A DNA stretch of 64,000 nucleotides from Pyrocephalus nanus (taxonomy: Eukaryota > Chordata > Aves > Passeriformes > Tyrannidae): positions 35,055,866 through 35,119,865 of the forward strand of contig CM076261.1 of the NCBI GenBank assembly GCA_038380795.1, read 5' to 3'. The notes beneath the pieces were generated by a model. The model saw only the letters and a list, made by a program, of their open reading frames with translations. It had not been told where the DNA came from and ran no database searches. The position numbers were made by a program, and so were the translations under genes. This document shows, in pieces, positions 34,817 through 49,800 of the stretch. How positions within the stretch are numbered: the stretch's first letter is position 1; the number at the start of each line of letters is the position of its first letter.

Positions 34817-37800
34817 CTTAAAGAGAGAAACAAAGGATGGGTAAAGATCTCTATTCAACAATTTCTTAGCAGTAAATTCACCAGGTACAAGAACTAAGTT
34901 TCAGCTACATTTCAGAAACTCATTTCTGTCTGATAACTGGATAAACACCTCTATCTGTAGTATGGTAGCAAAGTAAGGTCTATATCAAAAAGTGCTATTT
35001 TGCACACCAATGGTGTGCTCTGCTTTACAGGACTGAGAGTTTGTCTGCATGCTCCTTCTGTAACTGTAATGAGCTTTAAAATAGCCAAGTCTATTCTGAA
35101 GATATTTTCCCTTTTTCAGGCTCAAAGGACACCATTAAAACTGTGTTTGAGGTGAATTACAGGTCATTAGGAGATATTCTGAAAACCACAAAATGGAGGT
35201 TTTACAAATTTTTTTTTTAATTTATTACAGCACAAAAACCTATGGATAGACAATGCTTTAATTTAAAAAAATATTGTTTACTATGTTATTATGTGTGAAA
35301 TATATACTGTATGTTGACTTTAAATAGTTTTTTTAATAAAAAGAGACATTTCCTCAAGAAAAATTTAAAATTAAAGACATGAAAGCAGTTTTTGAATATG
35401 CTATTCCTCCCTTCTGATATTTCTTTTCTTTAGAAAACTTGAAAAAGAACATAAACGAGCTTCTGTTTGCACACTGATAGCTTTAACAGTCTGAAACTTG
35501 AATTCTTATTTACAGTGTCCAGTTAACAGAAAAACAGGGTTTGCCTTTTTTTTTCCTTTCCATTTCAAGCTGCAGTGAAATTCTTCTTGCAAAATCCATG
35601 ATCATTGATTTTATCACCTGCATAGCTTTGTAAAATGAATCAGGCCTGAAAGACTTGTTCCTGGGTGGGGGAAGATGCATTTCTTTTCTTACCTAGCAGG
35701 ATGATGATGCAGAGGAGAATGGCAACCAGTGCCCCTGTGCTGAGGCCAGCAGGGAGTAGCAAGGCCTCAGCACTGCAGGACTGCATGTTCCCCCGGCTGT
35801 CGCAGGCACACACGCGAATGGTCAGCGTGCCCGTGCTGCTCTGGATTGGGTAGTCATTGTCCGATATCACCACTGGTAGAAGGTAAGTACTTATTTCATG
35901 TCGACTAAAGCCATTCCGTCTTGTCAAAATTCTGGCAGTGTTATCTAGGTTGATTAAAATACATTGTTGTAGACTACATGAACATAAAACATATCATTTA
36001 TAGTAGATGCAAACCACTATATTTTGCATCAGCAGTAGTACTTTGAAATAGTTTCTGATATCATGGTTATATCTCTCTTTTTCTAACAACATTCCCATTT
36101 GATCAGAAAGCTATTTATAATTTTTTAGGTACATCTGGCCTGCTTCTCTGTGCCTCTGCACCACTTTTGCGTGTGATTTGAAAAGAGGATTTCTCAAAGC
36201 TTAAAATGTTTTATAGATTAATGCATGTGGTTCGTGACACAGTTGTAGTTCAGGGCTGAAGCCCTGAAATGCAGTGGCCAACTGAGAAAAAAAACCCTTC
36301 CATTTCACGCAGTTCCACAAGCACTCTGCTCTGAAAGATTCTTTCTATGGATCATCTGTGACAACACCCACAGGAATGCTATCTGACAACTCACTATGAG
36401 ATTTGCTACACCAAAACACTTTCAACACACTGTAGAACAATGAATTATGTACCTTAGCACATGGAGTAGATTTTTTTTTTTTTAAACAGAAATTGTCTTA
36501 GGAATTCAGAAAATGTGAAAGACAGTAGGTTTACCTGCACATTTATGAGAGTGAAATTACTAAACTGTATCTGCAGCAGACAAATCTTAGTTGGATGCAG
36601 TCTACTTCAGCATCAAAAGCTATTCACTGAGCATCCAGAGGGAAGGAAAGGAAGAGAAGGAATGAATAACAGGGAGACTATTTCTTCTATTGTTAGAGCC
36701 ACAACACGAGAGTGTCAGCCAACACCAGTGGTTAATTTTTTAGTCCAAAAGAGAGAAAATTAATATTTAGTCTCCACTAAAAGGAAAATTTAATTTTCAT
36801 TGTATTTTTGATTGCTTCAACTCAGTGGTTAGCTATCCTGACAGCCAACTTCAGGCTGAATGAAAATAACCCATGTGCAAAAAGAAAGAAAATCATGCAG
36901 ATAGCAAAGAAAGAGCAAGATCCATGCCTCTTTGCACTCCTAGTCACCAGGTGACTATCCTAGTCACCAGGATATAATATTTGTTTAAAATATTAAATTT
37001 TTCATAGACTTCAAGATGTGAAATACAAAGTTTTCCTTTATTGCTTCCCTCCATTTTTTCAATGTATTTTTATGCATTTGTTTTTCAGTCATCATCAAAA
37101 ATTATGCATCTGATGGATCTTTAAATACCTCTCCAGCTGGGAATTTATAAGATACCAAAGTATTTGATTTCAAGTCTTCACTTTCCCTATTGTTAGAATT
37201 CTTTTTTCTGCTGTTGCTTGCAGCCTATTACTTCCTTAAATCTTCATCAGGATTATTCCCATTGCCTTTATGCCTTCAACACATTTGAAGACTGATACCA
37301 TGTTCCCCTTGTTTTATGTCTTTTGTAATCTAGAATCCTCTCCGTTAGTCATACTTATAAAGAAGGCCAAAACGCATAGTCCTCCTTCCCCAAGAGAAGC
37401 TTCTGAAAATTTTCTCTGATAAAGGAAGATTGACAATGGATCAAAAGAAAAGCCAAAGTGGCTATGCTCTCAAAACCATTATTTACATTAATGGTCAGAA
37501 GGAAGTAAAACATAAGGCCAAGGGAATCAGAACTATGTGACAGAAGGCTAAAGTGAAAAATCTCAACTTGCCAGCTGAAGGCATTTTGAAAGCTTTTTTT
37601 TTTTTTCTCCTTAAGTCATGCATTTTATGTATCTCAAGCCAACACATACTGATTTTCTTTATAATTTGTTTTATCACTTTTTTGCTTCCCTTAAACAGAT
37701 AAAAATGTAGAAGTCCCAAACCTCAAACATTCAGGCAAAGTATTTGTCTTGCTAGCATCAACCTTCACAGCTTCTGTACCAACTGATAGACATCAAAAGC

Positions 37801-40800
37801 AAATACATTTCAGGAATGTAGTGTGACAGCAAAGATAAACTCCTTCCTTGGAACAGGCGTGAATTTTACCTTCATTATCCTGAACAGTGAAGTTAGGGTT
37901 AACAGCAGCTAAACTGAAGAAAATTTTTGTCCCACCAAGAGGGTCATCTTTGTCTACTGCACTTATGGTTTGAATAAGCTGCAGGGAAAAAACAAGCAAA
38001 CAAACAACAAAAAACCCACAAATACATCTAGGTTTTTGATACAGTTGTCTGATCAAGGAAGGAAAAAAATATTAAAATAACAATATTCACATATATTGAT
38101 TTAATAATATATTAACTGAACAAATATTAAACAAGTGTACTATATAAGTTTTTCCCACAGAACATCTTTATCTTTCATGTGGTAGTACATGTACACCTAT
38201 ATTTTTATAGCTGCATGTGGACAAAACTTGCTAAAAATAGTTTCAGCTGTAGCCTAAGTAGTTTTTATTCTTCATCTTTGATTCATCATTTTTAACTCAA
38301 ATCATAACCCAAGACAGTAATTCACAGGAAGTTTTATGTTTTTTGATAAAAATAGTATTTTATCAAACAGGTATTTCTGATAGGGAAGTTAAAGCTTAAA
38401 ATTAAATTTCAAAATTAAGCATTTGTTTCTAAACTTGATTTTTTCTATTTATTAGTGTAGCAAAACACACTAGTATGATTCCTGAGATGAAAAAGGCCAG
38501 TTAGATAATATATTTCAATTCTTATAAAACACATCACATTCTAGAGATGTACCCACCTCAGTGTGGATGAGAATCAGGTGTCACAATTCTCAGAGTAAGC
38601 TACATCAGGTCAGTTTAATACTTGCACTGATGTTTTCTCTAATGCCTACAAAATATTGTGGGTATTTTTGGGAAAGTAATGGCAAGCTCTTTATCAACAT
38701 TTGTTTATCTGTTAGATAAGTAAATGTGTGGCTTTTTCACTTTTTCTATATCTAAGGGAGGAAAAATATTGTTTCCGAAACAAAACAAATTGGGCATATT
38801 TAATGCTTAATTTCAAAGTGGGACTTTTTTTATTTCACAGCAATAAAAAATGAACTTATGGCCAGATTTTTGTGCATGCATGCTTGAATGTTCAGTTATA
38901 TTCTTAAGTTTAACTTCCAAAAATAGATTAATCTTTAGTCTCCATCATTTTTCTTCTTCACTCCTTATCCATCATTTTAAATTGCACTGATCTTTCAACC
39001 TTACATCTAATTTTTAACACTACTCATTCCCTGTGGCATACTTGTTAAACCCTGTTTGTTTTTCCTCTTCCAGTCCTTTCAAATACAGGCATTACTCTTC
39101 ATATCACAGCTTTTGTCAGGTCTGATCATCTTTAATATCAACAACTGCAATGTACTCCTGTTTGCCTTAACAAATGCATGACTAACTCACAACTTCTCTA
39201 TTGTCCATCCAGAAAAGAGCAATAAATTTCTTCATGAGGCGAGAATTGGTTTTCTTTTAATATAGCAGCTTCCTTGCTTTCTCAACTGGAGTTTTGTCTT
39301 TCTCTAAAACTGTTTTCTTACATGATCCTCCAATAACTTACAAAACAAACAAAACTGATAATCCAAGTGTAGAATATTATTTATTTTTCAAGAATTAATA
39401 TTTTAATTATTTATTGAGTAATTAGCATGTAAATATTGAGAGATATTAACAAAATTAAATCAGGAAAACACTAGTCCATTTTACTTCACAACTAGAGACC
39501 ATGAATACATTAGTCAGGCTGATGAAAATTAACTGATTTTCTGAGTGTTCATACTTGTAGTTTAAAAAGAGTATGTAGAATTGAAAGCATTATATTGCGC
39601 AGTTTCAAACTATTTCCTGATAATATTGGTTACTTTATCAATGTGATATATCCTGTTTGACATGTGGTTTCAAACAGTGGTTTTTTTATTTAGACCTGTC
39701 AGCTATGGGAAACCCCTGTTACACCCACTGTAAGTTGCTTCTTCTTGCTATTAATGCTGCAAAGCAGTAGTTGCAGGGAAGCCAAGGATGTTACTCTGTA
39801 TGATAACAGTTGGGAAATTAAGTAGTCATGAGGGTTGTGAGTCACTAAAAAACTGATCACAGAGTGGAAACAGATTTGCTGTACAGTCTGTTTATTCCAA
39901 CAAAATTCATCTTTCTGCTTGGTAGGTTGCCTTTGAGCATCAGTTCTATCAATTGTTTAAGTAAATATGGTGGTTTGGTTTTGTTTTGCTTTGTTTTTTA
40001 AATACACTATATATTTGCTTTTAAATGGAGTACAAAGGACAGAACAGGCAATGTGCTATCAAAGAAAAAAAAGCAAGGAAGAACTCTTCAGAAACTGTGA
40101 ATCAATTTGCTGTTCAAAAATTTTCTCTTGCCAGAGTAAAAAACGTAAAACTTTGAGAATTTTTGAACAAGGTAAGTCAAAAGGAAAATTCTGATACTAG
40201 TAAAACCACTAGAAGGTATCAGATCTATGGAAATATACTGAAAAAAACTATGGTAAGAATGAATCAGGGGACCTGGAAAAAAAAGAGAAAAAAAGTTCAA
40301 GTAAATTGACTACAAATTGTAGTATCTCAAAAGAAAAGAGGGAGATGCAATAAACACAGATAAATAAGGCTTCAAGACTGAAGGATATAAGAAAGTTCTA
40401 TAAGAACATTTAAAAAAAAAAAAAAGGAAAATTGAAACCTAGAAAATGAAACCACAGAAATTTACTTTTTTAAAAAATAAAAATTTTAGTCATTTTTAGA
40501 AAGACACATGGTGAATATAACAAGGAAATTGCTGGAAATATAAAGATACCAAAACCCATGTTTAAGCACAATTACAGAGAGAAAAATATCCCTGATGAAG
40601 ATTGTTATATGGGTCAGATGAGTTGATATGAAGAGGAGCAATATAGAATTAGTTCAAGAAAACTAGTGTGTTTATATAATTTATGCTGAATTAAGATATA
40701 GGAAAAAAAGAATAAGTCATTCATATTTTAAAACGTCTCTGAAAGAGAATCCATTATGAGCTAGACCTCTTTATATAACATTGGGACATGTGAAAAGAGT

Positions 40801-43800
40801 GGGTGCGTATAGATTTTGTAAAATGAAGGCTAATAACAGCAAGATTGTAATGAGCCTGCTTGGAGACCCAAACAAATGGAAATACATCTTTCCTCACTAC
40901 TGCTGTGTGTTTGAAAGCTGCAGAGAGCCATGTTGTTTACCTACTCCTACCTCTGGTTCACGGAGGAAGTCCTTTGGAAAAGAACACAAGGAGCAGTATG
41001 CCACTAGGCATCCTTGTTGGTATATTTTAGGTATACAACCCTCCCAGACACACATGGGGAGTTACAGTGACCCAGAGTAGAAGATGATGAATGGCCAATG
41101 GGAAATGAAAGAAAAGCAAACAGTTTCCCATTTAAACATCACAATATAGTTGTGTCAAGTGCAGGTGCTCCCCGTGCTGGCAGTAGGGGTCTGACGGCAC
41201 GGCCCCTGGGTGGGGACCCCAGCACAGGGCACGGCTGAGCCCCTCAGCCACGGGCGGGAGGACGGGCAAGAGCCCCTGGAAAAGCCTGGATAAGGGAGGG
41301 CAAAACGCTGCCCGGCAGCCAGGGCTGAGGGAGGGGAACCGGATGAGAAACAGCCCTGCGAGCCCCGAGGGCAGAGCGGGAGGAGGATGGGAGGGGAGAG
41401 ACCTCGGCAGGGATGCCCTGCGGTCCGGGAGAGATCCCGGTAGGATAGGTGTTTTCCTGCAGAGCTGGAGGTGACCCCATGCTGCAGGAGATTTATCCTG
41501 AAAGACTGCCATGCATGGGGAATACTCAGGCTGAAACAGGAAGAAGAATGAGGAGGAAGGAATGTCAGAGACAAGAAGGTAGAGCAGTCAGTAGTGAAGG
41601 GGTGAAGGCGAACCTCGGAAGAAAGTAAGACGAAGGGAAAGTTTTTCTTTTGTATTTGTTTTTCACCATCCTACTCTATTTTTAACTGACAGTATATTTA
41701 TTTTCCCCAAGTTGAATCTATTTTGCCAGTGATGGAAACTGGTAAGTCTGAAGCCATTTCCTTTCTCATATTTTCTCCCCCTGTACTGTTGAGGAGGGAG
41801 GAAGTGGCTGGGTGGGCAGGTCAGCTCCTGCATTTTTTTCTTTTGGCAGGTCATTTGCAAAGAGAGAAGTAGGACATCTCTTCTGACCTTTACCATAGGG
41901 AAAAAATATATAGAAAAATCATACTCAGCTTCCATGCAAAAATCTCTCTAAAGCAGAACTGATTTGTGCTTTCTACACTGCTTCCTATCTTTTACACTAG
42001 AGGACCTTTGGAGGATGGCTGCTGAGCTGCCAGACGTGTGACAGCTGGGAGCTGACAAAACCAGTGGGATTCCATCTGTCCAGATGCCCAGCTCCTGGCT
42101 CTTCCCACCTGGGGGTGGAGGACAGCTGAACTTCTTTGGTTATGAAGCTGCAGCAGTCTGAGCATATCGCTGCTTTCCTTCCCTGACCTCCTACTGAGTC
42201 AGCCTTGTACGGCTCACAGGAATGCCTGTGTCCCCTTTATGCTATCACACCAAGAATGTCCTCATTTTCAGGGGGTCGAAAGAACAGCAACCACCAAAAT
42301 AGCATTCTGCCAGAGGTGCTGCTTGAGCTTTTTGAGATAGGATATTCACGTTGTTTGTAAGGTCACGGTACAGTCTGACATCAGCAGTAATAGCAAGCAG
42401 GAAAACAATCACAGGCCTTTTGAGTCATTCAGACTACAAAAGTCACATTTCTCTCTTCCTATATATTTGCATATATGTGTATATACATGTATGTACATGC
42501 ACATTTATCAGTATTATATATAGTGTGTATATCTAATGTATATGTATATATATATAATTTAGGCTTCTTTATAAATTAAATAAATTGAAAACTATAATAT
42601 TCATTAAAGTGTCTGTCTTTAGTAGGAAATAAAGTGAATACCATAGAATTTGTGACTGATGAAGCATCGTTAGTTTCAGTGACCTAATGGAAGATACAAA
42701 TTTGATCATGGATCAAAAGTAATTACAAAAACCTGAAAGGGAAGAGAAATAGCATAAATGTGGGAGGAATCAAGCTTAGACAACCATGTTCAGTTGGGAT
42801 TGATTAGATTCAGTCTCTCAGGACAGACTGAATTTCAAAATAACAAGTCTTATTTATGATCTACCAGTAAACAAGAAGAATATAATTACATTCAAATAGA
42901 TTATTCATGTTATCCTGCACTGCATTTTTTCTCTTCCTGTAAATTACTTTCTCTAAATCATCATTCACAACTCAGGTTTCTTAAAAAATGTTTATATTAA
43001 TGGCCAATTCAGTAAATTTGGCAGGTTTTCTTTCTGATAAAGAAGACACTGTTGAGCTCTATAACAATTAAAATAAAACTTTATGGGTGCATACACTTAT
43101 TTAGCTTCACATTTTTTAGTCATAAATGATTAGTGCTATTTTATTTAACCTTTTAACTGACAGTATATTCTGAATGTAAACAGAAAAACAATGCAGTGTA
43201 GAAATAACTTTTATATTTACTTTTAAATTATAGTGACCTCAATAATCTAGATAATGGATAAAAAACAGAGTTTCTCAAAATACATTTACATGGAAACTTA
43301 ACTGTTATATTAGCATTTGCTGTACCCTCCATTATTAGTATCCTATATATAAATATTCTGAAACTTCAAGTGAGTAAAATTTGTGGATTAATGCATTTAG
43401 ACTTTTTTTTGTTTAACCCAGGATTTTTTTTGTGAAACTGGAAGAGGAAAATTCACTGTTCTTGTTTTGCAATTCTTAATCCATATGTCATATTGAAAAT
43501 TATTAAAATATTATTTTAGTATTTATAGAAGACATTACAAATGTCAAAAATTCTACATTTTTAGCCACTGATTTCCTTTTATCTAACAGCTTGAATTATC
43601 TTACAGCTGTGAAACCAGACAAATGCCCTTGCTTAGTACCTCCAGATGTTTTATGCATTACAGATTTGGGCCTTAAATCTTTTGTTCTAATTTCCAACTG
43701 ATGTCACTTTGGAATGAATAAAGGCAACCTGAATGTAAAATCTGTAATACAACCTGAATGCTATACCTGTGGGACTCAAACAGTTACGACAGGCTGGCAC

Positions 43801-46800
43801 TTCTGCCATGTTCTATTCAAAAGTACTAAAAGGGTTGCATTGAGATACTATTGCTACCATTTTAAAGGCATTATTATTGGCCGATTGTGCTCTGGGACAT
43901 GTAATAGGAAAACATTTTTTTAACAGCTCTAATAAGCAGCTGTCTATTAGGAATTGGATATTAAGTAGTGCAGTCATTTCAATTAAATTGAAGTATACAC
44001 TGTGTAGCCTCTAAGAGTCAAACCAAAATATTATGTTACCAGTTTAAAAAAGTCTGTTTTTTTTTTCTTTTTCAGAAGTTTTTGATATGATAATGAAAGA
44101 TAAATCTAACAATTAAAAACAAAGTGTGGCAGATGTAGTTGGTTGTAATCACCATCAGCGTGGATTGAAATATATCTGAATTTTGCTATTTGAGAGTTAT
44201 TGAAAAATAGATCAAATGAAGTTACATATAGTGTTTGACTTTGTGAAATTAATGGCAAAGCAAATTATTACCATGTCTCTTGTACACATCTAGTCAGGAT
44301 TTAACAGTAGTACAGGGTTAGGTAAAGAAAACTGATGTTGTTGCAATATACTGAGATTTCACTCTAAGCCTCACCTACAGAACTACTTTGCTTTCATTTT
44401 TAACATTTCAGAAACTATTTCAGATATGATTTTTCCCAAGCAACAGGCAAGAATGATCTACAGTTGCATGCTGTAGGAAAACTGGATAGTAGGTAGTGTT
44501 TATCAGTGGCATACCTGTCCAGCTCTTGCATTTTCACAGACAAAAGTATCGTAGAATACAGCAAACTGTGGAGCATTGTCATTAACATCCAAAATTCTTA
44601 CATAAACAGGAACACGAGTAGTATCTTTGGGGTTGTCTGACAGCAGAAGAGAGAAGAAAAAAGAGATTATTTTCTTACTAAGAATTTTCTGTTTTCTTCC
44701 AAATTTCTTGACTAATAATCTTTCAAGATTAGGTTTGAATCTGGTCAGTATTTAGCATCCAAACTGGTAACATGTAAGAATCAAGCCTTCTGAAAAATAA
44801 GGAAATTATTTGTTTAGAGTAAATAAAGTATTAGTATCTAGAGAGCAATTAAGATTTTACATGAAAATAGAGGATGCAAATGTTAATCTATTCAAATTTA
44901 GTGTATTAAAGTCTGCCATTATGATCACAACAAATTTGATTATTTGATAGGCTCAAGGTTTTGTAAGATTTTGATCTTTAATTTTAAAATTAATTGTGTT
45001 CTGTTTTAGAGAGAAGACATTACTGGCTTTATGCATTATGTTGGGTTTTGTTGGGATATAGTTAATTCAGTCAATGACATGCATATATATTTTGAACATT
45101 TATCAAGCCTGACTTTTCTCTTTTGTGCCTAAAGAAATTCCAACAAAAGAGAAAAAAAGAATCTGCAACAGAATTTACTAAAATAAGAGTTTATGTGTTT
45201 GAATTTCTTTAAAAAATATGAAGGTAGAAATTCAGACATCAGGTTAAGAAACAAAAATAGTAACCTCCCCCTTGCCAAATGCCAAAACCCTATTATTATT
45301 TAGAGTTCTCTTTTATTAGTATGGGTTAGTTCAGGAATACAAGTGTCCCTGTTCTCACTTGTCGTCCAAAGAATATGAAGTAATGCCTGGGTGTAAAAAA
45401 GTGAAGCTGTTTTTTGGATTTCTGGTGGATGGTATCTAAATACTATATGATTTAGCAACATTAATGGAATGAGGTAAGTAACAACAGTGAGAGATAATTC
45501 CAAATTACTGATTCCACTCTTCCCCTGTTTTATTCTGCTTCACATAAAACAGTAAACATCTATGAGCAGCTGGAATTATGTTCACTTGTTATCAGTAACA
45601 CCTTTGCTAAAAAGTATGATGAGGATCTTTTTGGCATCCTGAATTGTTGAAAATGCCAGGTTTAGGACACAGTTTTTCATAGCCTTTTGCATGTTTGTAC
45701 TAACTTTTTAAATAATTTCTAGTCTTAACACTGTCTTAACCCATTTTGTAATGGGTAAAATTTGTAAAGATTTAAAGACCTAAATCTCTCCCTTAACTTC
45801 TTCCTCCAAAGCTAACACACCTCTTTGGAGAATGCTAGCTACTCCTAATATGTCCAGAATGTAAATTTGCTCTAAGTTTCATGACAAGGAAATAAGTTGA
45901 GCACTGAAATATAATTATACAAGGAGGCAAGGTTTTTTCATTATATAAATCTGAAAAGTATTTGCACAACATTGGACAGCACTCTGAAGGATTCCAAGCT
46001 CAGGCCAATGCATAACAAGAAAAAAAAAGGCATTAAAAAAAAGTACAGTAGTTTGATTTTTGGAGTTTTTTTGTTTTGTTTTGTTTTTTTTTTTGTTTTT
46101 TTTTTTTTTTGTTTTTTTTTGTTTTGTTTTTTTTTTTTTTTGTGTATTTTTTTGGTGTTTTTTTTGTGTGTGTGTGTGATTTTTTTGTGTTGTGTTTTTT
46201 TACAGAGTGGTTAATTGGCAGGGCACAATGTTCCATTTAGTTCTCTACAGTGTAGCTCTTGCCAGCCACCTTTCACTGCTGATCAGTATTTTTTTACTTT
46301 TTTTTTTTTTTCAACTGACATAAAGTTAACCCTAAAAAATAAGTGATTTTGAAAAAAAATGATTCTTAGTAGTAGCTGATTTCAAAGGTCAGACCTTTGG
46401 CCTTTAGAAAATCTTCTGTCCATTGATTAGATCTAATCTCAATAATATAGCAGGCATAGGAGGACCTCTGCTTTTCTCTTTGCACTATTAACATGAAAAT
46501 ATCCACAGAGAGATTATTTAAGTAATCCAAGAAATGCTAAATTGAACAGAACTTGTGAGGTATATTGATTCCAAGAGCTGTAGGTGTAGATACTATAGGA
46601 AGAGGTAATGAAAGCATTTTTAAAGAAAATGAAGAAAACAATATAGACAGAAACATAGATTACCATTCTAAACTGATCTTTTAACAGCAAAATCATGTTA
46701 CAGTCCTCCAAGAAAAGGAATAGAACAGAATTAATCCAGTGATTTTATTTAATTTGGTAACATTTGAGAAATAACTTGGACATTAAAGGTCAGCGATGGA

Positions 46801-49800
46801 AGTAGGTGAGGAAAAAAGCAGTGAGGAAACAGCCCTTGTTAGCTTCCCACAATTTGCCTTTCCAGAACATCTAGTAGAAAGGGGCAGGGGGTAAGAAAGG
46901 GAGGGTTTCTTCCTCACAAAGTCACAGGTATAACTTTACAAGCTAAGGAAAATTGAAAGGAAAAAGAAAAACCAAATTGGCTTACTGATCTCAGATGCTA
47001 TAACACTGAGATTGTGCCATTGTGATATTTCACGGTCAAGTGGCTTAGACGTATAGATGGATCCGTTTCCAGAATGAATGTTAAATATCCTGTCAAGGTC
47101 AGTGTGACGATCCAGAGAAAACCTAAATATGATAAAGAAATAAAAAGTATTGTCAATATTATAGAAGATGGAAGAAAGCCTATATTCAAGTCAATATAGG
47201 TTTTACGTTCTCTATGTTACATTGCAAAGGTTACTTTTGAAATGGCATATATTTAGTTTCTATAAACACTTCCGAAAATTCTGAATATTAGCTCCATACA
47301 ATAAGGAATGAAAATTGGAATAATTTAAAAAATAGGATGCAATAGTGAAATATTTGATAATCAGAGCTTTTACAGACATATATGAGAATCATAAAAAAAG
47401 GTCCAAATTTCAATAAAATAATTAAAAAAATATTTTAATCTTGAAAGGAAAGTTGTCTTTGATATACTGTTTTTTTCAGATCGAGACTGACAGTAATTTA
47501 TGAGCTTTCAAAAGTATTGCTATAAGTTTACCTTCTACACTTCAGGATATAATAATTCACTATAGATCAGGTTAAAAAAAATCTGTATGCAGAACTTTCA
47601 TGAAGAGACATTACAGGGCCTTCTGTATTACTGTAGTTGTTATACTTCTGCAGGCAAAATATCTCCTAACATAATATGCCTGTGTCAAACTAGTATCAAA
47701 AAATTGCTCTTTCCTCCATTTTTTTCCCTGATACTGAACACTGCTTTCATTTGAATCTTTGATGTAGAATTTAATGTAAGATTTTGCCACATACAGAACG
47801 TTTATCAGTGTATGTGGCAGAATTGGGCTAAATTAAAAAAAAAAAAAAGTTAGCTAGTACAATTGTACAGTGCAATAGAAACAGTTGTTCATGTTTCTAT
47901 AAAATTTTATGAGTTATCTAAACAGTTCATCAAGTGTATCTGGTTTCATTTACAGTATTTAACTAAACTGAGTCAAATTAAAATTGCTGAGATATGAAAA
48001 TAATATTTATACAGTTTTGGTGGCTATTGTTTGCTTACTCTACCAGACACAATAGAAGTAAATATGAAAAACAAACAAAATTCCAACAAACAAGTCAACA
48101 CCAAAATGAATACAAAAACAAAACACAGTCAAAGAAGACTTCTGAAAGTGCAATAAAGACTTCCTCAAACTATTTTTTTTACTGCTAGCTTACTATAATA
48201 ACCGTTAGTTACAATGAAATAGAAAATGCTATTTTGAAGAGAAAGAAGACTATTCGGCTTATATGATAAGCATTTCATTTTACTTCCTCCATGGTATTTG
48301 TTTATTGAAGACAAGAACTTATATCATCAGCACTCTACCTAACAGTTTTTCAATAGGCAATAATCACTTCTCTAGCTAACAAGATCTATTCTACATTGTT
48401 TTATTAAAACATGAAATAAGCACATATTTTTAACCCATCATATTACTTCTAATGGCTTCCAAATCATACCAAAATTATTATTTCCAGAAAATACCTTCAT
48501 ATTCATTGAACAGAAATAGAAATTAGTCAACAGGAAGCTACTTGCACTCAATTTACATGTATTTTAAAATAAACAGATAAACAGAAAAAAAACCCCAGCC
48601 AAACCTGAATCAATTCCACATCCTTAATCTCTGATTTTTTTTTTAAATAACTCTGTCAAAGTATTATAGAAACTGCTCTAATTTCAACATTGGATAACCT
48701 TCAGACTACCTTAGTTTAAAATATTAGCTGTTCAATTCTGAGGTAAACATATTGTACTTTTTATTTGGTATTGATCTTAAAATTCTTGTTTTCAAATATA
48801 AGTGAAAGCTGAAATTACTGTACTATGAATAGCAATATCACATATAACTTTGATTTTTTTCTTCAAGAGAACTAAATCTAAGTTCAGTGGTCCCGTTCAA
48901 CTTTTTAGAATTTTCTTTGCTCTTGTAACTATTGTTTTTCTCCACCTTCCTCTTCTAAATTATTTCCAATGAGACAATGAAAAAACCCAACAGGATGTAA
49001 AAAAATGGATATAAAATAATCTTTAGCTTACAGTCTGTGTAAATAATAGTGGTGAGGGAAATGCCTACAACAGTTCTTCAGTTCAAGTTATGTCAGATAC
49101 AAAATAAGCAAAAGCTCCAAGTTTACTCTTTTTCAGTCATAATTAAGATGCTGTAATTACTAAACTTGGCAGTTATCTCATGTAATTAGATTAGATAAAG
49201 TTGCAATGTTATTTATATATTCTTAAATTTTAGAGGTGTACTGTTATGTCTTATCTTTTCCATACATATGACTCACCATAGGAGAAAATAAGATTAATTT
49301 TCACTTTCTAATCCATCTGGGCCTTATGAAGAAATATGTGGCAAAATTGACTTTAAAGTCAGTAAATAAGGTTCTTTTGTCACAATGTAAATTTGGTACT
49401 TTTTTTTTTGGGTATTTGAGACAGTATATATTCAACTTGGAAAGCACTGTCTTACATTTTTTTTAAAGCTTAAGAATTACAGAAAACTAAACTAATACCC
49501 TCCCCCCAAATATAGTTGATAACATACTCTTGTGTGCAAATGACTGGCTGTTCCCCAATGTGTTTGGATGTTTACAGATTAGCATCATTCTCAGTTCTGT
49601 CTATCTATGGTACACTAATAAATAGCAGAAAAAACACCACCACCTTATTCCTGTGAATAATGTGTACATGAAAATTTAAGCTGTACTACTCTTTATCTTA
49701 ATTTCTTTATCACATAATGAGTTTACAGAGTCTTAATATTACCTTATCGGACTTGAGGCTGAATCAGGATCCCTTGCCATTACCGTTCCTATTATTGTCC

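Larger units (their letters stand above)
37979..44514 (-). other. CDH10 intron between exons F and G (6.5 kb)
   Basis: The longest intron in the window. AT-rich sequence surrounds a GC- and CpG-rich block at about 41145-41630 and a moderately GC-rich stretch at about 42000-42330. It also holds a TA/TG-rich stretch at 42460-42560. No exon-like cadherin sequence lies in it. Confidence 0.8.

Noticed and set aside
37793..38056. Continuous open frame running through exon G and both flanking splice sites
   Set aside because: The flanks lack cadherin sequence, while the AG and GT sites inside give correct phase to the neighbouring exons; only 37870-37978 is coding.
41132..41574. Minus-strand open frames of 126 and 139 codons in the CpG-rich block
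   Set aside because: Overlapping frames, Pro/Ser/Leu-rich, no domain or cadherin relation. GC-rich sequence has few stop codons, so long frames arise by composition.
45972..46236. Phe-rich 80-codon and Lys-rich 67-codon frames
   Set aside because: Artefacts of the G/T tract inside a CDH10 intron.
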